The notes below the pieces were generated by a model. The model was given only the letters and a program-made list of their open reading frames with translations, ran no database searches and was not told where the DNA came from. Position numbers and translations under genes: made by a program. 14,391 bases of DNA, from NCBI GenBank assembly GCA_019419405.1, contig DYAA01000147.1:1-14391 (forward strand), given 5' to 3'. Positions 1-6,514 of the stretch are shown here, piece by piece (position 1 is the first letter of the stretch; every line of letters begins with the position of its first letter). The stretch is from Collinsella sp. GTDB lineage: Bacteria > Actinomycetota > Coriobacteriia > Coriobacteriales > Coriobacteriaceae.

Positions 1-855
1 AAGCGAACGGCGACGCTTGGTCGTCGTGGTGCCGCACATGGTGTTGAGCGTGCGCTCCAGCTGGGTGATCTGATGGCGATGGGCTTTGAGCTTCTGCGTC
101 ACCGAAGCCAGTGCCGCCGTCGCCGGATTGAGTTTGGTCACGGTCAGGCCCGTGGTACGGGCGATCTTTTCCATGTATTCCTTGCGCTCGTACTCGCGGC
201 GCTTATGGCATTTGAGGCTCTTGGGGTCGACCTCCAGGCCCATACCCGTACCAGCCCATTCCTCGGCCTTCGCAATCGCCTCGCCCAGCATGTCCTCGCC
301 ACCGGTGTTGCGGCATTTATCGCACACGCCCAGCGGCAGATACACACTCACGTTGGGATAGTCGGCCAGCACCGAGAACCAGGTCTCGGCTGTAATATCG
401 CCCACGCAGGCAACGACGACCTCGTTCTCGCGCGGCATGCGCTTAAGGGCGCGCGTGCAGGTAACGTAGGCGGTCTCGTGACTTGTAGCCGCCGAGACAA
501 TGTCGTCATACAGGTTTTTGGGCGCCAGGCGCGGCGAGATGATCGCCTCGGTCGGACAGGCAGCGGCGCACAGGCCGCACTTGCGACAGGAGTCGAGGAT
601 CTCGATGGCGTCTTCCTCGACCTCGATAGCGTTGACCGGGCACACGTCCATGCACGCGGTACAGCCGCTCTTTTCGTTTTTGCAGGTCAGGCACGGAATG
701 GTGTTGCCGCGCGGACGCTCCTTGTAGTCGGCAGGATTCCACTGCGGTGCCGACGGATCGAGTGCATCGGTCACACCGCCAAGCGGGTTTTTAAGAAAGT
801 CGAAACCCTTGCTGATCTCGATAATGTCATCAAACAGATCGTGTTCCTGCGCCAT
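1..855 (-). CDS. 4Fe-4S dicluster protein, 3' end cut by window edge
   Basis: The frame is open from an ATG at 855 to the window edge (285 codons, no stop). The start follows a GGGAGGGG ribosome binding site by about seven bases. Two ferredoxin-like cysteine clusters are visible: C55, C58, C65, C68 and C72-Pro, then C90-x2-C93-x2-C96-x3-C100-Pro. This suggests two [4Fe-4S] clusters in a cytosolic electron-transfer protein. A second part (about residues 130-185) carries further cysteines at C133, C150, C178 and C181, with a VVVAC...GVCDKC pattern that may bind another cofactor or resemble an HdrA/MvhD-type module; that comparison is inference. Residues 245-272 look like a helical or coiled-coil tail. 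There is no signal peptide or membrane segment. A weak -10-like TATCAT lies at 896-901 on this strand. The exact family and electron partner are not recognised. Confidence 0.85.
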   Translation of the reverse strand, partial: MAQEHDLFDDIIEISKGFDFLKNPLGGVTDALDPSAPQWNPADYKERPRGNTIPCLTCKNEKSGCTACMDVCPVNAIEVEEDAIEILDSCRKCGLCAAACPTEAIISPRLAPKNLYDDIVSAATSHETAYVTCTRALKRMPRENEVVVACVGDITAETWFSVLADYPNVSVYLPLGVCDKCRNTGGEDMLGEAIAKAEEWAGTGMGLEVDPKSLKCHKRREYERKEYMEKIARTTGLTVTKLNPATAALASVTQKLKAHRHQITQLERTLNTMCGTTTTKRRRSL

Positions 856-1006
856 GCGCGGCCCCTCCCTGAGCAGTGCAAACAAGCAAGAGATAATGAT
901 ACGCCATCGGCCCACGCCTCGGGCAAATTACACGCGGCGCATCTTTTGGGCAAATAGCCCATGGCCTATCGCCGCCCCGATTGCACAAGGTAGATCAAGC
1001 GCCAAG

Positions 1007-1345
1007 CTATGCCTCGCACATGAGCTTCACGAGCTTTTGTTCGGTCACCTTAACCTGCTCGTTGGCCATATTACGCTCGTTTCTAAAGACCGCATTTGCA
1101 ACACCCTGCAGGTCGCCATCGGAAATCGCGCTGCACGGACCGTCATAAATCTTAAAGAACGGCTCGCTGAGACCTTCGCCCAGAAATCCATCGACGATCT
1201 GCTTGCACAGTCGATCCTCGGTGCCTTGGTCAAACAGGACATAGTCGGAGCACCCCAGCCATGACAGATATCTGCCCTGACGCGAAAGTTCGCCCGGCCC
1301 CTGAACATACCGGCCGGGGCCGCCATAAACCATGGGAAGCGCCAT
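1007..1345 (-). pseudogene. truncated glycerol dehydrogenase copy (N-terminal fragment only)
   Basis: This 112-codon frame starts at an ATG with an AAGGGCG ribosome binding site nine bases upstream (1355-1361). Its residues 8-90 align along their length with the first ~84 residues of the full glycerol dehydrogenase just upstream: RYVQGPGEL matches KYIQGPDEL, and FFKIYDGPCS matches LFEDFNGECS. The match stops before the NAD-binding GGGK motif, and all three metal-ligand segments are missing, so it cannot be an active dehydrogenase. The last ~20 residues (after FRNE) are unrelated and end at a TAG. No further gldA sequence appears in the 150 bp downstream. It is probably a decayed tandem duplicate. 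A small translated protein with a new role cannot be excluded, because the frame is intact and has a plausible ribosome binding site. Confidence 0.65.
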
Positions 1346-1409
1346 ACGAGAATCCGCCCTTCATCAAACAACGATTGGTGCAAAGTAACCTGCCCCTTTG
1401 CACCATAGC

Positions 1410-1445
1410 AAAAAGGGGCAAAGCCATCTGCTGGCTTTGCCCCTT
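1410..1445 (-). terminator. rho-independent terminator of the glycerol dehydrogenase gene
   Basis: A perfect 13-bp inverted repeat (1413-1425 with 1433-1445; AAGGGGCAAAGCC) has a 7-nt loop. On the minus strand it is followed by a run of T (1414-1410). It lies 13 bases past the gldA stop. A third segment, 1391-1399, can also pair with 1412-1420, giving an alternative stem. Confidence 0.9.
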
Positions 1446-1457
1446 CCTTAGCTTGAT

Positions 1458-2558
1458 TTACTCATCCATAAGGTAGTAGTGGCCCAGCGCGTCGGCACCC
1501 AGGATGGCGTTTGCGACCATCTCGGGCGTCACCTCAAACGGCATGTTGCACATGGTGTCATCGGGCGCGCAGGCGGCCTCGGCAACAATCATGGCCTGCT
1601 CGCGCGTAAGCTCGGCAACGCCAAGTTCCTTCATCGTGACCGGCAGGCCCAGCTCAATGCAGAAGCCCAAGACTTCCTCGAGCTTCTCGGTCGGGGCATC
1701 CTCGAGTACCAGCTGAACGATGGTGCCGAAGGCGACCTTCTCGCCGTGATACATGCCGTGGCACTCGGGCAGCATCGTCAGACCATTGTGGATGGCATGG
1801 GCAGCAGCAAGGCCCGAGCTCTCAAAGCCAATGCCCGAAAGCAGCGTGTTTGCCTCGATGATGTGCTCGACGGCAGGCGTGAGCGCACCCTTCTCCAGCG
1901 CAACCTTGGCCTTGACGCCATCGGCCATAAGCGTCTCGTAGCAGAGCTTGGCGAGCGCCAGGCCGGCCATTCCGCCCTTGCCGCCGGCGCAGGTGCCGCC
2001 GTCGGCATCGTGCGTTGCCTGGGCCTCGAAATAGGTTGCGAGCGCATCGCCCATACCGGAAACCGTCAGGCGCACCGGGCTCGCCGCGATAACCGTCGTA
2101 TCCATAAGGACAATGTTGGGGTTTGCCTTAAGGAAGAGATATTTATCGAACTGGCCGTCGTCGGTGTAGAGCACCGAAAGTGCCGAGCACGGTGCATCGG
2201 TCGAGGCGATGGTGGGGCAAATGATAACCGGGGACTCCAGGTAATAGGCGACGGCCTTCGCGGTGTCGAGGATCTTGCCGCCACCGACGCCGACGATGAT
2301 GTCACAGCCGTTGTCGCGAGCGAGCGCAACCAGGCGATCGACCTCGCCCTTGGAGCACTCACCGTTAAAGTCCTCAAACAGCAGCTCGGCCTTAGCCTCG
2401 GTAAAACCGCCCTCAATCTTGGCGCCGACACGTTTCTTGCCCGAAGGCGTCACGATGACGAGGGCCTTCCCGCCGAGCGGCTCAACGTAGGAGCCGAGCT
2501 TTGCAAGCTCATCGGGACCCTGGATATACTTGCTGGGGCTATTGAAAATTGCAGCCAT
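1458..2558 (-). CDS. gldA: glycerol dehydrogenase, NAD-dependent, metal-containing
   Basis: This 366-aa protein has the usual length of the GldA family (iron/zinc-type alcohol dehydrogenase superfamily), which interconverts glycerol and dihydroxyacetone with NAD in the cytosol. Visible family features are the N-terminal KYIQGPDEL, the dinucleotide-binding GGGK at 92-95 followed by DTAKA, and the TIASTDAPCSALSV segment at 117-129. The three metal ligands fit the Bacillus enzyme pattern: D171 (GDALATYFEA), H254 (AAHAIHNG) and H271 (MYHGEKVAFG). The start ATG has only a weak ribosome binding site (GGGA). A terminator sits 17 bases upstream of the start codon, so the gene depends on readthrough from the alcohol dehydrogenase gene or on a promoter inside that gene's 3' end. 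With the neighbouring alcohol dehydrogenase it suggests glycerol fermentation or NADH disposal. The substrate is inferred from the family; related enzymes of this subgroup can prefer other polyols or hydroxyketones. Confidence 0.9.
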   Translation of the reverse strand: MAAIFNSPSKYIQGPDELAKLGSYVEPLGGKALVIVTPSGKKRVGAKIEGGFTEAKAELLFEDFNGECSKGEVDRLVALARDNGCDIIVGVGGGKILDTAKAVAYYLESPVIICPTIASTDAPCSALSVLYTDDGQFDKYLFLKANPNIVLMDTTVIAASPVRLTVSGMGDALATYFEAQATHDADGGTCAGGKGGMAGLALAKLCYETLMADGVKAKVALEKGALTPAVEHIIEANTLLSGIGFESSGLAAAHAIHNGLTMLPECHGMYHGEKVAFGTIVQLVLEDAPTEKLEEVLGFCIELGLPVTMKELGVAELTREQAMIVAEAACAPDDTMCNMPFEVTPEMVANAILGADALGHYYLMDE

Positions 2559-2574
2559 GTTAATCCCAATCTCT

Positions 2575-2611
2575 AAAGAAAAAGGGCTCCGTACAGCTGT
2601 GTGCGGAGCCC
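2575..2611 (-). terminator. rho-independent terminator of the alcohol dehydrogenase gene
   Basis: An 8-bp stem GGGCTCCG/CGGAGCCC (2604-2611 with 2584-2591) is followed on the minus strand by TTTTTCTTT (2583-2575). The loop contains a further palindrome, ACAGCTGT. It sits 23 bases past the alcohol dehydrogenase stop codon and 17 bases before the gldA start. Confidence 0.85.
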
Positions 2612-2634
2612 CTCATCAGAACAAGGCGAACTGA

Positions 2635-3849
2635 TTAGAACGTGACCGGGGTGTCGGTGTAGACGCACTCGAGCAGCTGCTCCATCTCCTCCTGAGACGG
2701 CTGGCGCGGGTTGGAGCCCGTGCAGGCGTCGAGGATGGCGTTGGCGGCAACGTCGTGCTTCTTAGCCTCGAACTCATCGTAATCGATGATGGACTCGTCG
2801 GCCTTCACGCCCTTGGCACCGTAGTTCTTGATGCCCTGCGGGATGTCGAGCTTGTCGTTGAGGTCGCGAATCTCCTGGACCAGAGCCTCGACCAGCTCGT
2901 CCTCGGTCTCGCCGGCGAGGTGCAGGATCTCCTTGGCGATGAAGGCGTAGCGGCTCTTGGCGCGAGCGTCCTTGGCGTTGAACTGGATGACCTTGCCCAG
3001 GTACATGGCGTTGGCGCAACCGTGGATGATGTGGTCGCCCTCAAAGGCGGCACCGGTCTTGTGAGCCATGGAGTGGACGATGCCCAGCAGACCCGAGGAG
3101 AAGGCGATGCCGGCGATGCACTGGGCGTCGTGCATGTGCTGGCGGGCCTCATGATCGCCAGCATAGGACTTGGGCAGCCACTCGACGATCTCGCGGATAG
3201 CATGCAGGGCGTTGGCGTCGGTGTACATGGAGCCAGCGGTGGAGACGTAGGCCTCGATGGCGTGAGTCAGAGCGTCCATACCGGTGTGAGCGCACAGCTT
3301 GGCGGGCATGGTGTAGGTGAGCTCGGGGTCGACGATGGCGACATCAGGGGGGATGTTGAAGTCGGCCAGCGGGTACTTGATGCCCTTGGCGTAGTCGGTG
3401 ATGACGGAGAACGCGGTGACCTCGGTAGCGGTGCCGGAGGTAGAGGAGATGGCGCAGAAGCGAGCCTTCTGACGGAGCTCCGGGAAGGAGAACGGGACGA
3501 CTGCCTCCTCGAAGGTCTCCTCGGGATACTCGTAGAACAGCCACATAGCCTTAGCGGCATCGATGGGCGAGCCACCGCCAATGGCGATAATCCAGTCGGG
3601 CTGGAACTCGGTCATGGCCTCGGCGCCCTTCATGACCGTCTCGACGGACGGATCGGACTCGACGCCCTCGAACAGCTTGACCTCGAAACCGGCCTCCTTG
3701 AGGTCGGCCTCGACGTCCTGCAAAAAACCGCCGCGGCGCATGGAGCCGCCGCCGGTCACGATGATGGCCTTGCTGCCCTTGAGGTTCTTCACCTCGTGGC
3801 GAGCGCCCTCACCAAAGTACAGATCGCGAGGATTGGTAAAACGTCCCAT
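2635..3849 (-). CDS. iron-containing alcohol dehydrogenase (class III, butanol/ethanol dehydrogenase type)
   Basis: This 404-aa cytosolic enzyme should reduce aldehydes to alcohols with NAD(P)H. The frame is open further upstream to 3954, but the ATG at 3849 is preceded by a perfect AGGAGG with a six-base gap and begins the family-typical MGRFTNPRDLYFGEG. Visible motifs are GGGSPIDAAKA at 91-101 (nucleotide binding), STSGTATEVTAFSVITDY at 136-153, and the iron ligands D192 and H196 (MDALTHAIEAY), H263 (HSMAHKTG) and H276 (IIHGCANAMY). The sequence closely resembles stand-alone relatives of the C-terminal domain of AdhE. It is transcribed toward gldA but is separated from it by a terminator. 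The 5' leader holds a 25-nt hairpin (3891-3915) and a 16-bp dyad (3943-3958), which may carry regulation. The physiological aldehyde cannot be read from the sequence. Confidence 0.93.
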   Translation of the reverse strand: MGRFTNPRDLYFGEGARHEVKNLKGSKAIIVTGGGSMRRGGFLQDVEADLKEAGFEVKLFEGVESDPSVETVMKGAEAMTEFQPDWIIAIGGGSPIDAAKAMWLFYEYPEETFEEAVVPFSFPELRQKARFCAISSTSGTATEVTAFSVITDYAKGIKYPLADFNIPPDVAIVDPELTYTMPAKLCAHTGMDALTHAIEAYVSTAGSMYTDANALHAIREIVEWLPKSYAGDHEARQHMHDAQCIAGIAFSSGLLGIVHSMAHKTGAAFEGDHIIHGCANAMYLGKVIQFNAKDARAKSRYAFIAKEILHLAGETEDELVEALVQEIRDLNDKLDIPQGIKNYGAKGVKADESIIDYDEFEAKKHDVAANAILDACTGSNPRQPSQEEMEQLLECVYTDTPVTF

Positions 3850-3855
3850 ACTGTG

Positions 3856-3861
3856 CCTCCT
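3856..3861 (-). promoter_or_regulatory. ribosome binding site fixing the alcohol dehydrogenase start
   Basis: A perfect AGGAGG lies on the minus strand six bases before the ATG at 3849. No comparable site precedes the upstream in-frame start candidate at 3954, so the shorter protein is chosen. Confidence 0.9.
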
Positions 3862-3890
3862 AAACAAGCCCCTCTTAGACTTGCGTATAT

Positions 3891-3915
3891 AACGGAGCAC
3901 CCGATTGGCTCCGTT
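3891..3915 (-). promoter_or_regulatory. hairpin in the alcohol dehydrogenase 5' leader
   Basis: A perfect 8-bp inverted repeat AACGGAGC/GCTCCGTT has a 9-nt loop and lies about 40 bases upstream of the adh start. There is no T run after it, so it is not a canonical terminator. It could be an mRNA-stabilising stem or an operator. Confidence 0.5.
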
Positions 3916-3942
3916 AGGACCGTTTTGCGCGTTGCCGGCGAT

Positions 3943-3958
3943 GACAATGCGCAATGTC
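3943..3958. promoter_or_regulatory. 16-bp dyad upstream of adh, possible operator
   Basis: GACAATGCGCAATGTC is a palindrome apart from one central mismatched pair (seven of eight base pairs match). It lies about 95 bp before the adh start. It does not match the Rex consensus (TTGTTAA-N4-TTAACAA). The regulator is unknown. Confidence 0.4.
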
Positions 3959-4337
3959 TAAACGTCTCAACGCTCAGACAAACACTATTTTACCGTTCTG
4001 GTTGGTCAGTTATTCACCTAAAGCCGCCAATGATGAAACGTTTTTTCTATCCCTGAAGACCCTTGTGCGGCATCCATACTCCCAAGCTGGGCAAACGTTT
4101 TATCAAGGTTGACTACATATCCCGGGCAGGACTGTGCCCCTCCAAAATATGCACCGTTCGCCGCCAAAAATCGACCGTTTGCGGCACCGTGATACCACTC
4201 GGTCGTCCAAGGTGCCGACATTTGTGTGACATCCGTCTTCGTGGTGCAAAGGTGCAAGTCCAAGTGCGGCACCCCCGGTGTGCCACATGCGGGTAAACTA
4301 GAACCTTATATAGAGATATTTGAACCCTAACCGCAGC

Positions 4338-4345
4338 AAAGGAGG
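4338..4345 (+). promoter_or_regulatory. ribosome binding site fixing the start of the first ST7-like gene
   Basis: AAAGGAGG ends four bases before the ATG at 4350. The frame is open from a TTG at 4320, but that start lacks a site of this quality. Confidence 0.85.
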
Positions 4346-4349
4346 CCCC

Positions 4350-5426
4350 ATGGCATTCGATCCCATTCAAGAGGATTGCCATCGCCTCGTTCTTGAGGCC
4401 TTGCGCCGCGACAATATCCCGCTCACCGACGGCCCCGCCGTCGAGCGTCTGATGGAGCAATTCACCCGCAACCCCGCGTCGCTCATCGTGCACGACCGCG
4501 ACCGCGCCGTGCATCTGATTGCCAAGGTGGTCGAGGCCGTCGACTACCGAATTCCCTTTATCCCTGACGATGCCCAGGCAGAGCAGGAAGAGGCAGCTGC
4601 CGAGAACATGCTTCGCGAGGCGGCCGCACTCGATCCGGCCAACTGGGATGCCCAGCGCATGCTGACGGCACTCACCGCCGACTCCAACGAGGACTACGTG
4701 CAGTATCTGGTGTCCAAGTGCGACGAGGTGGAGCACGATCTGGCACTCAAGATCGCCTCGGCGCAAGACCCCTACGAGCGTGAGGCTGCAGGCGACCTGA
4801 CCCGCCGTCCCTACCTGCGCTGGCTTGCCGCCTTAGCATCGCGCGCGCTCATTAGCGGCCGTTACCGCATGTCACTGGAGGCAGCGAATCGCAGCTTGGA
4901 CTTTGCGCCCAACGACCCCGCAGGTGTCCGCCACACCGCGATGCTCGCCATGGCAAAGCTCGAATACTCCGCCGAGGAGCTCAAGCGCTTTCGCTCCGCC
5001 CACTCCGTCCCCTATCTCGCCAACACGCCGCTGCGCCGTCGTCCCAAGGACGCGGAGCGCGACTTAGACCCGTGGACGCTCATCGCGCTGATGAGCGCTG
5101 CCTGGCGCGAGCTAGACTACGAGGACGCCGAGCACTCCCTGCGCATCCTTGCACGCTCATGCCCGCACGCAGCCGAGGCGCTCTACTTCCAAACCGAATT
5201 TCCCGATGGCGTCTATGCCCGCGTCAACGTGGGCGTGGGCTCCACCGATGAGCTCGTCCTTGCACTGTCCGAGGCGACGCCGGTGCTGCAGGAGGGCCTG
5301 GGCGCTCCCGACAACGCCAGCTTTGCCGCCTGGGTCGCCACCAGCGACATCGTGCGTTCCCAGATCGACGAGCGCATCCTGCGCGCAGCCGAGCAGGGGC
5401 TTCCATTTAAGGGAGGGGACCTCTAA
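4350..5426 (+). CDS. helical-repeat protein, ST7/TPR-like, function unknown (paralogue 1)
   Basis: This 358-aa acidic soluble protein has no signal peptide or membrane segment. The sequence looks all-helical. Helical repeat units can be seen at about 85-110 (ENMLREAAALDPANWDAQRML), 150-195 (RPYLRWLAALASRAL...GRYRMSLEA, followed by FAPNDPAGVRHTAML) and 230-265 (DPWTLIALMSAAWRELDYEDAEHSLRI). The order 'RPYLR...A...G....A......PND..G.R' recalls bacterial ST7-like tetratricopeptide proteins; that assignment is inference from remembered family patterns. The gene starts after a strong AAAGGAGG and ends in a TAATG overlap with the next gene, so the two are probably translationally coupled. The partner is a divergent paralogue with the same layout. 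Proteins of this type usually act as protein-binding scaffolds. No catalytic motif is seen and the function is unknown. Confidence 0.85.
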   Translation: MAFDPIQEDCHRLVLEALRRDNIPLTDGPAVERLMEQFTRNPASLIVHDRDRAVHLIAKVVEAVDYRIPFIPDDAQAEQEEAAAENMLREAAALDPANWDAQRMLTALTADSNEDYVQYLVSKCDEVEHDLALKIASAQDPYEREAAGDLTRRPYLRWLAALASRALISGRYRMSLEAANRSLDFAPNDPAGVRHTAMLAMAKLEYSAEELKRFRSAHSVPYLANTPLRRRPKDAERDLDPWTLIALMSAAWRELDYEDAEHSLRILARSCPHAAEALYFQTEFPDGVYARVNVGVGSTDELVLALSEATPVLQEGLGAPDNASFAAWVATSDIVRSQIDERILRAAEQGLPFKGGDL

Positions 5427-6469
5427 TGGATCCAAGCGTCTACATCCCCGCCTACTTGGAGCGCACCTATCTGGCGTCGCACCCCGAGCTCACCGATGCA
5501 GCACGCGAGCTTGTCCATAACGACATTAGCGCGAATCCCCAAAAGTATGCGCAGTCCGAGCATGCCCAGGCACTGCTGTCCTATGCCGGTGTTCACTGTC
5601 ACCTGCTCGACGAGCTCCATCGCATCGAGGACATGGGCAGCGACGAAGAGTTTGAGCAGACGCGCAACCGCCTGTTCGACGATATGCGCGATGAGTTGCT
5701 CAAGATCGTCCGTATCGATGCGCTTGCCGTCGATGCCCAGTTGCTCGCCATCATCCTGGCCGACACGCCCGTTGACGCCTGCCTGGGCGACCTGATGAAG
5801 CTCGAGGCGACCACGGCCGATTACCTCCGACAAAGCGTGCCCGGGTTCGATATGGAGGCCCCACACTACTGGGCCAACAAGGTTTTGACGGACGGTGTGA
5901 CGGCGTCAGATCTCACCGTGAGCGAGCCGGCACTTATCGGGTGGCTCCACACGCTCGAGGCCATCTCGCAGCTGTGCATGGCGAGCGCCCGCTACCGCGC
6001 TGCCGCCAACTACGCCCGCCGCGTCCTTAAGGCAGAAGGCTATCCCACCCGAGCTGCCGGCACCGTGTTGCTCGCCCTCGCTCGCCTGGAAGACCAGGAC
6101 GGCTTTTTTGCCCTGGCTCACCAGCTCGAGGAACAGGTGGGGGCCGATGCACTCGAGAACTCCCCCTGGTACCTGCTCGCGCGCACGATCCTCTTGTTCA
6201 AAACGAACAAGATGCGCCCGGCGACGCGTGCGCTGCGTGAGTTCGCTAACCGCTGCGAGGGCGGCGCGTTCTTCTTGCTGAATCCCATGTACCAGACACC
6301 GTACCTTCCCTGCCGGCCCGAGCCACGCGATCCCTGGGATCTTTCGCACCAGGCCGTTTGGGAAGCGGACGGCATTATCTCGGACACTCCCGACTTTGCC
6401 CCCTGGGCCAATGCCTGCGAAGACGTGTCGCAGCTTGCCCAGGAATTTGCGCGCCGCTATGGATTTTAG
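5426..6469 (+). CDS. helical-repeat protein, ST7/TPR-like, function unknown (paralogue 2)
   Basis: This 347-aa soluble protein starts at an ATG that shares its A with the upstream TAA stop. GGGAGGGG (5411-5418) is seven bases upstream, inside the previous gene. The C-terminal two thirds follow the same order as the preceding protein: a helix pair with GWLHTLEAISQLCMASARYRAAANYARRVLKAEG, then LLALARLED, then SPWYLLARTILLFKTNKMRPATRALREFANRC and a proline-rich stretch before a final helical segment. Identity to paralogue 1 is low by eye, but spacing and hydrophobic pattern agree, which suggests an old tandem duplication. The gene lies 45 bases before the MurT-GatD fusion with no terminator between them. 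A link to cell-wall synthesis is inferred from context only. Confidence 0.85.
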   Translation: MDPSVYIPAYLERTYLASHPELTDAARELVHNDISANPQKYAQSEHAQALLSYAGVHCHLLDELHRIEDMGSDEEFEQTRNRLFDDMRDELLKIVRIDALAVDAQLLAIILADTPVDACLGDLMKLEATTADYLRQSVPGFDMEAPHYWANKVLTDGVTASDLTVSEPALIGWLHTLEAISQLCMASARYRAAANYARRVLKAEGYPTRAAGTVLLALARLEDQDGFFALAHQLEEQVGADALENSPWYLLARTILLFKTNKMRPATRALREFANRCEGGAFFLLNPMYQTPYLPCRPEPRDPWDLSHQAVWEADGIISDTPDFAPWANACEDVSQLAQEFARRYGF

Positions 6470-6514
6470 TGACGCACTCGACCCGACCATGTCGTTTACG
6501 TTAGGAACGGTTTC

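Larger units (their letters stand above)
3850..4349. other. 500-bp divergent intergenic region
   Basis: No convincing gene lies between the divergent alcohol dehydrogenase and ST7-like genes. The left part carries the adh leader hairpin and dyad listed separately. A -10-like TAAAAT on the minus strand lies at about 3990-3995, without a good -35. The right part has an AT-rich stretch (4305-4320, TTATATAGAGATATT) that could hold the -10 of the plus-strand operon, again without a clear -35. The middle (about 4060-4290) is unremarkable. Confidence 0.5.

Noticed and set aside
73..957. 294-codon open frame on the plus strand over the 4Fe-4S gene
   Set aside because: The minus-strand frame has ordered ferredoxin cysteine motifs and a good ribosome binding site; the plus frame has neither.
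1479..2576. 365-codon open frame antisense to gldA on the plus strand
   Set aside because: It lies exactly opposite a well-supported family protein; its composition is that of a GC-rich shadow frame and no motif or ribosome binding site supports it.
2755..4056. 433-codon open frame antisense to adh on the plus strand
   Set aside because: A low-complexity G/L/V/D-rich shadow of the alcohol dehydrogenase; no family features.
4018..4272. 84-codon minus-strand frame in the adh upstream region
   Set aside because: GTG start with no convincing ribosome binding site and no recognised family; too weak to call, although a check for conserved copies in relatives would be cheap.
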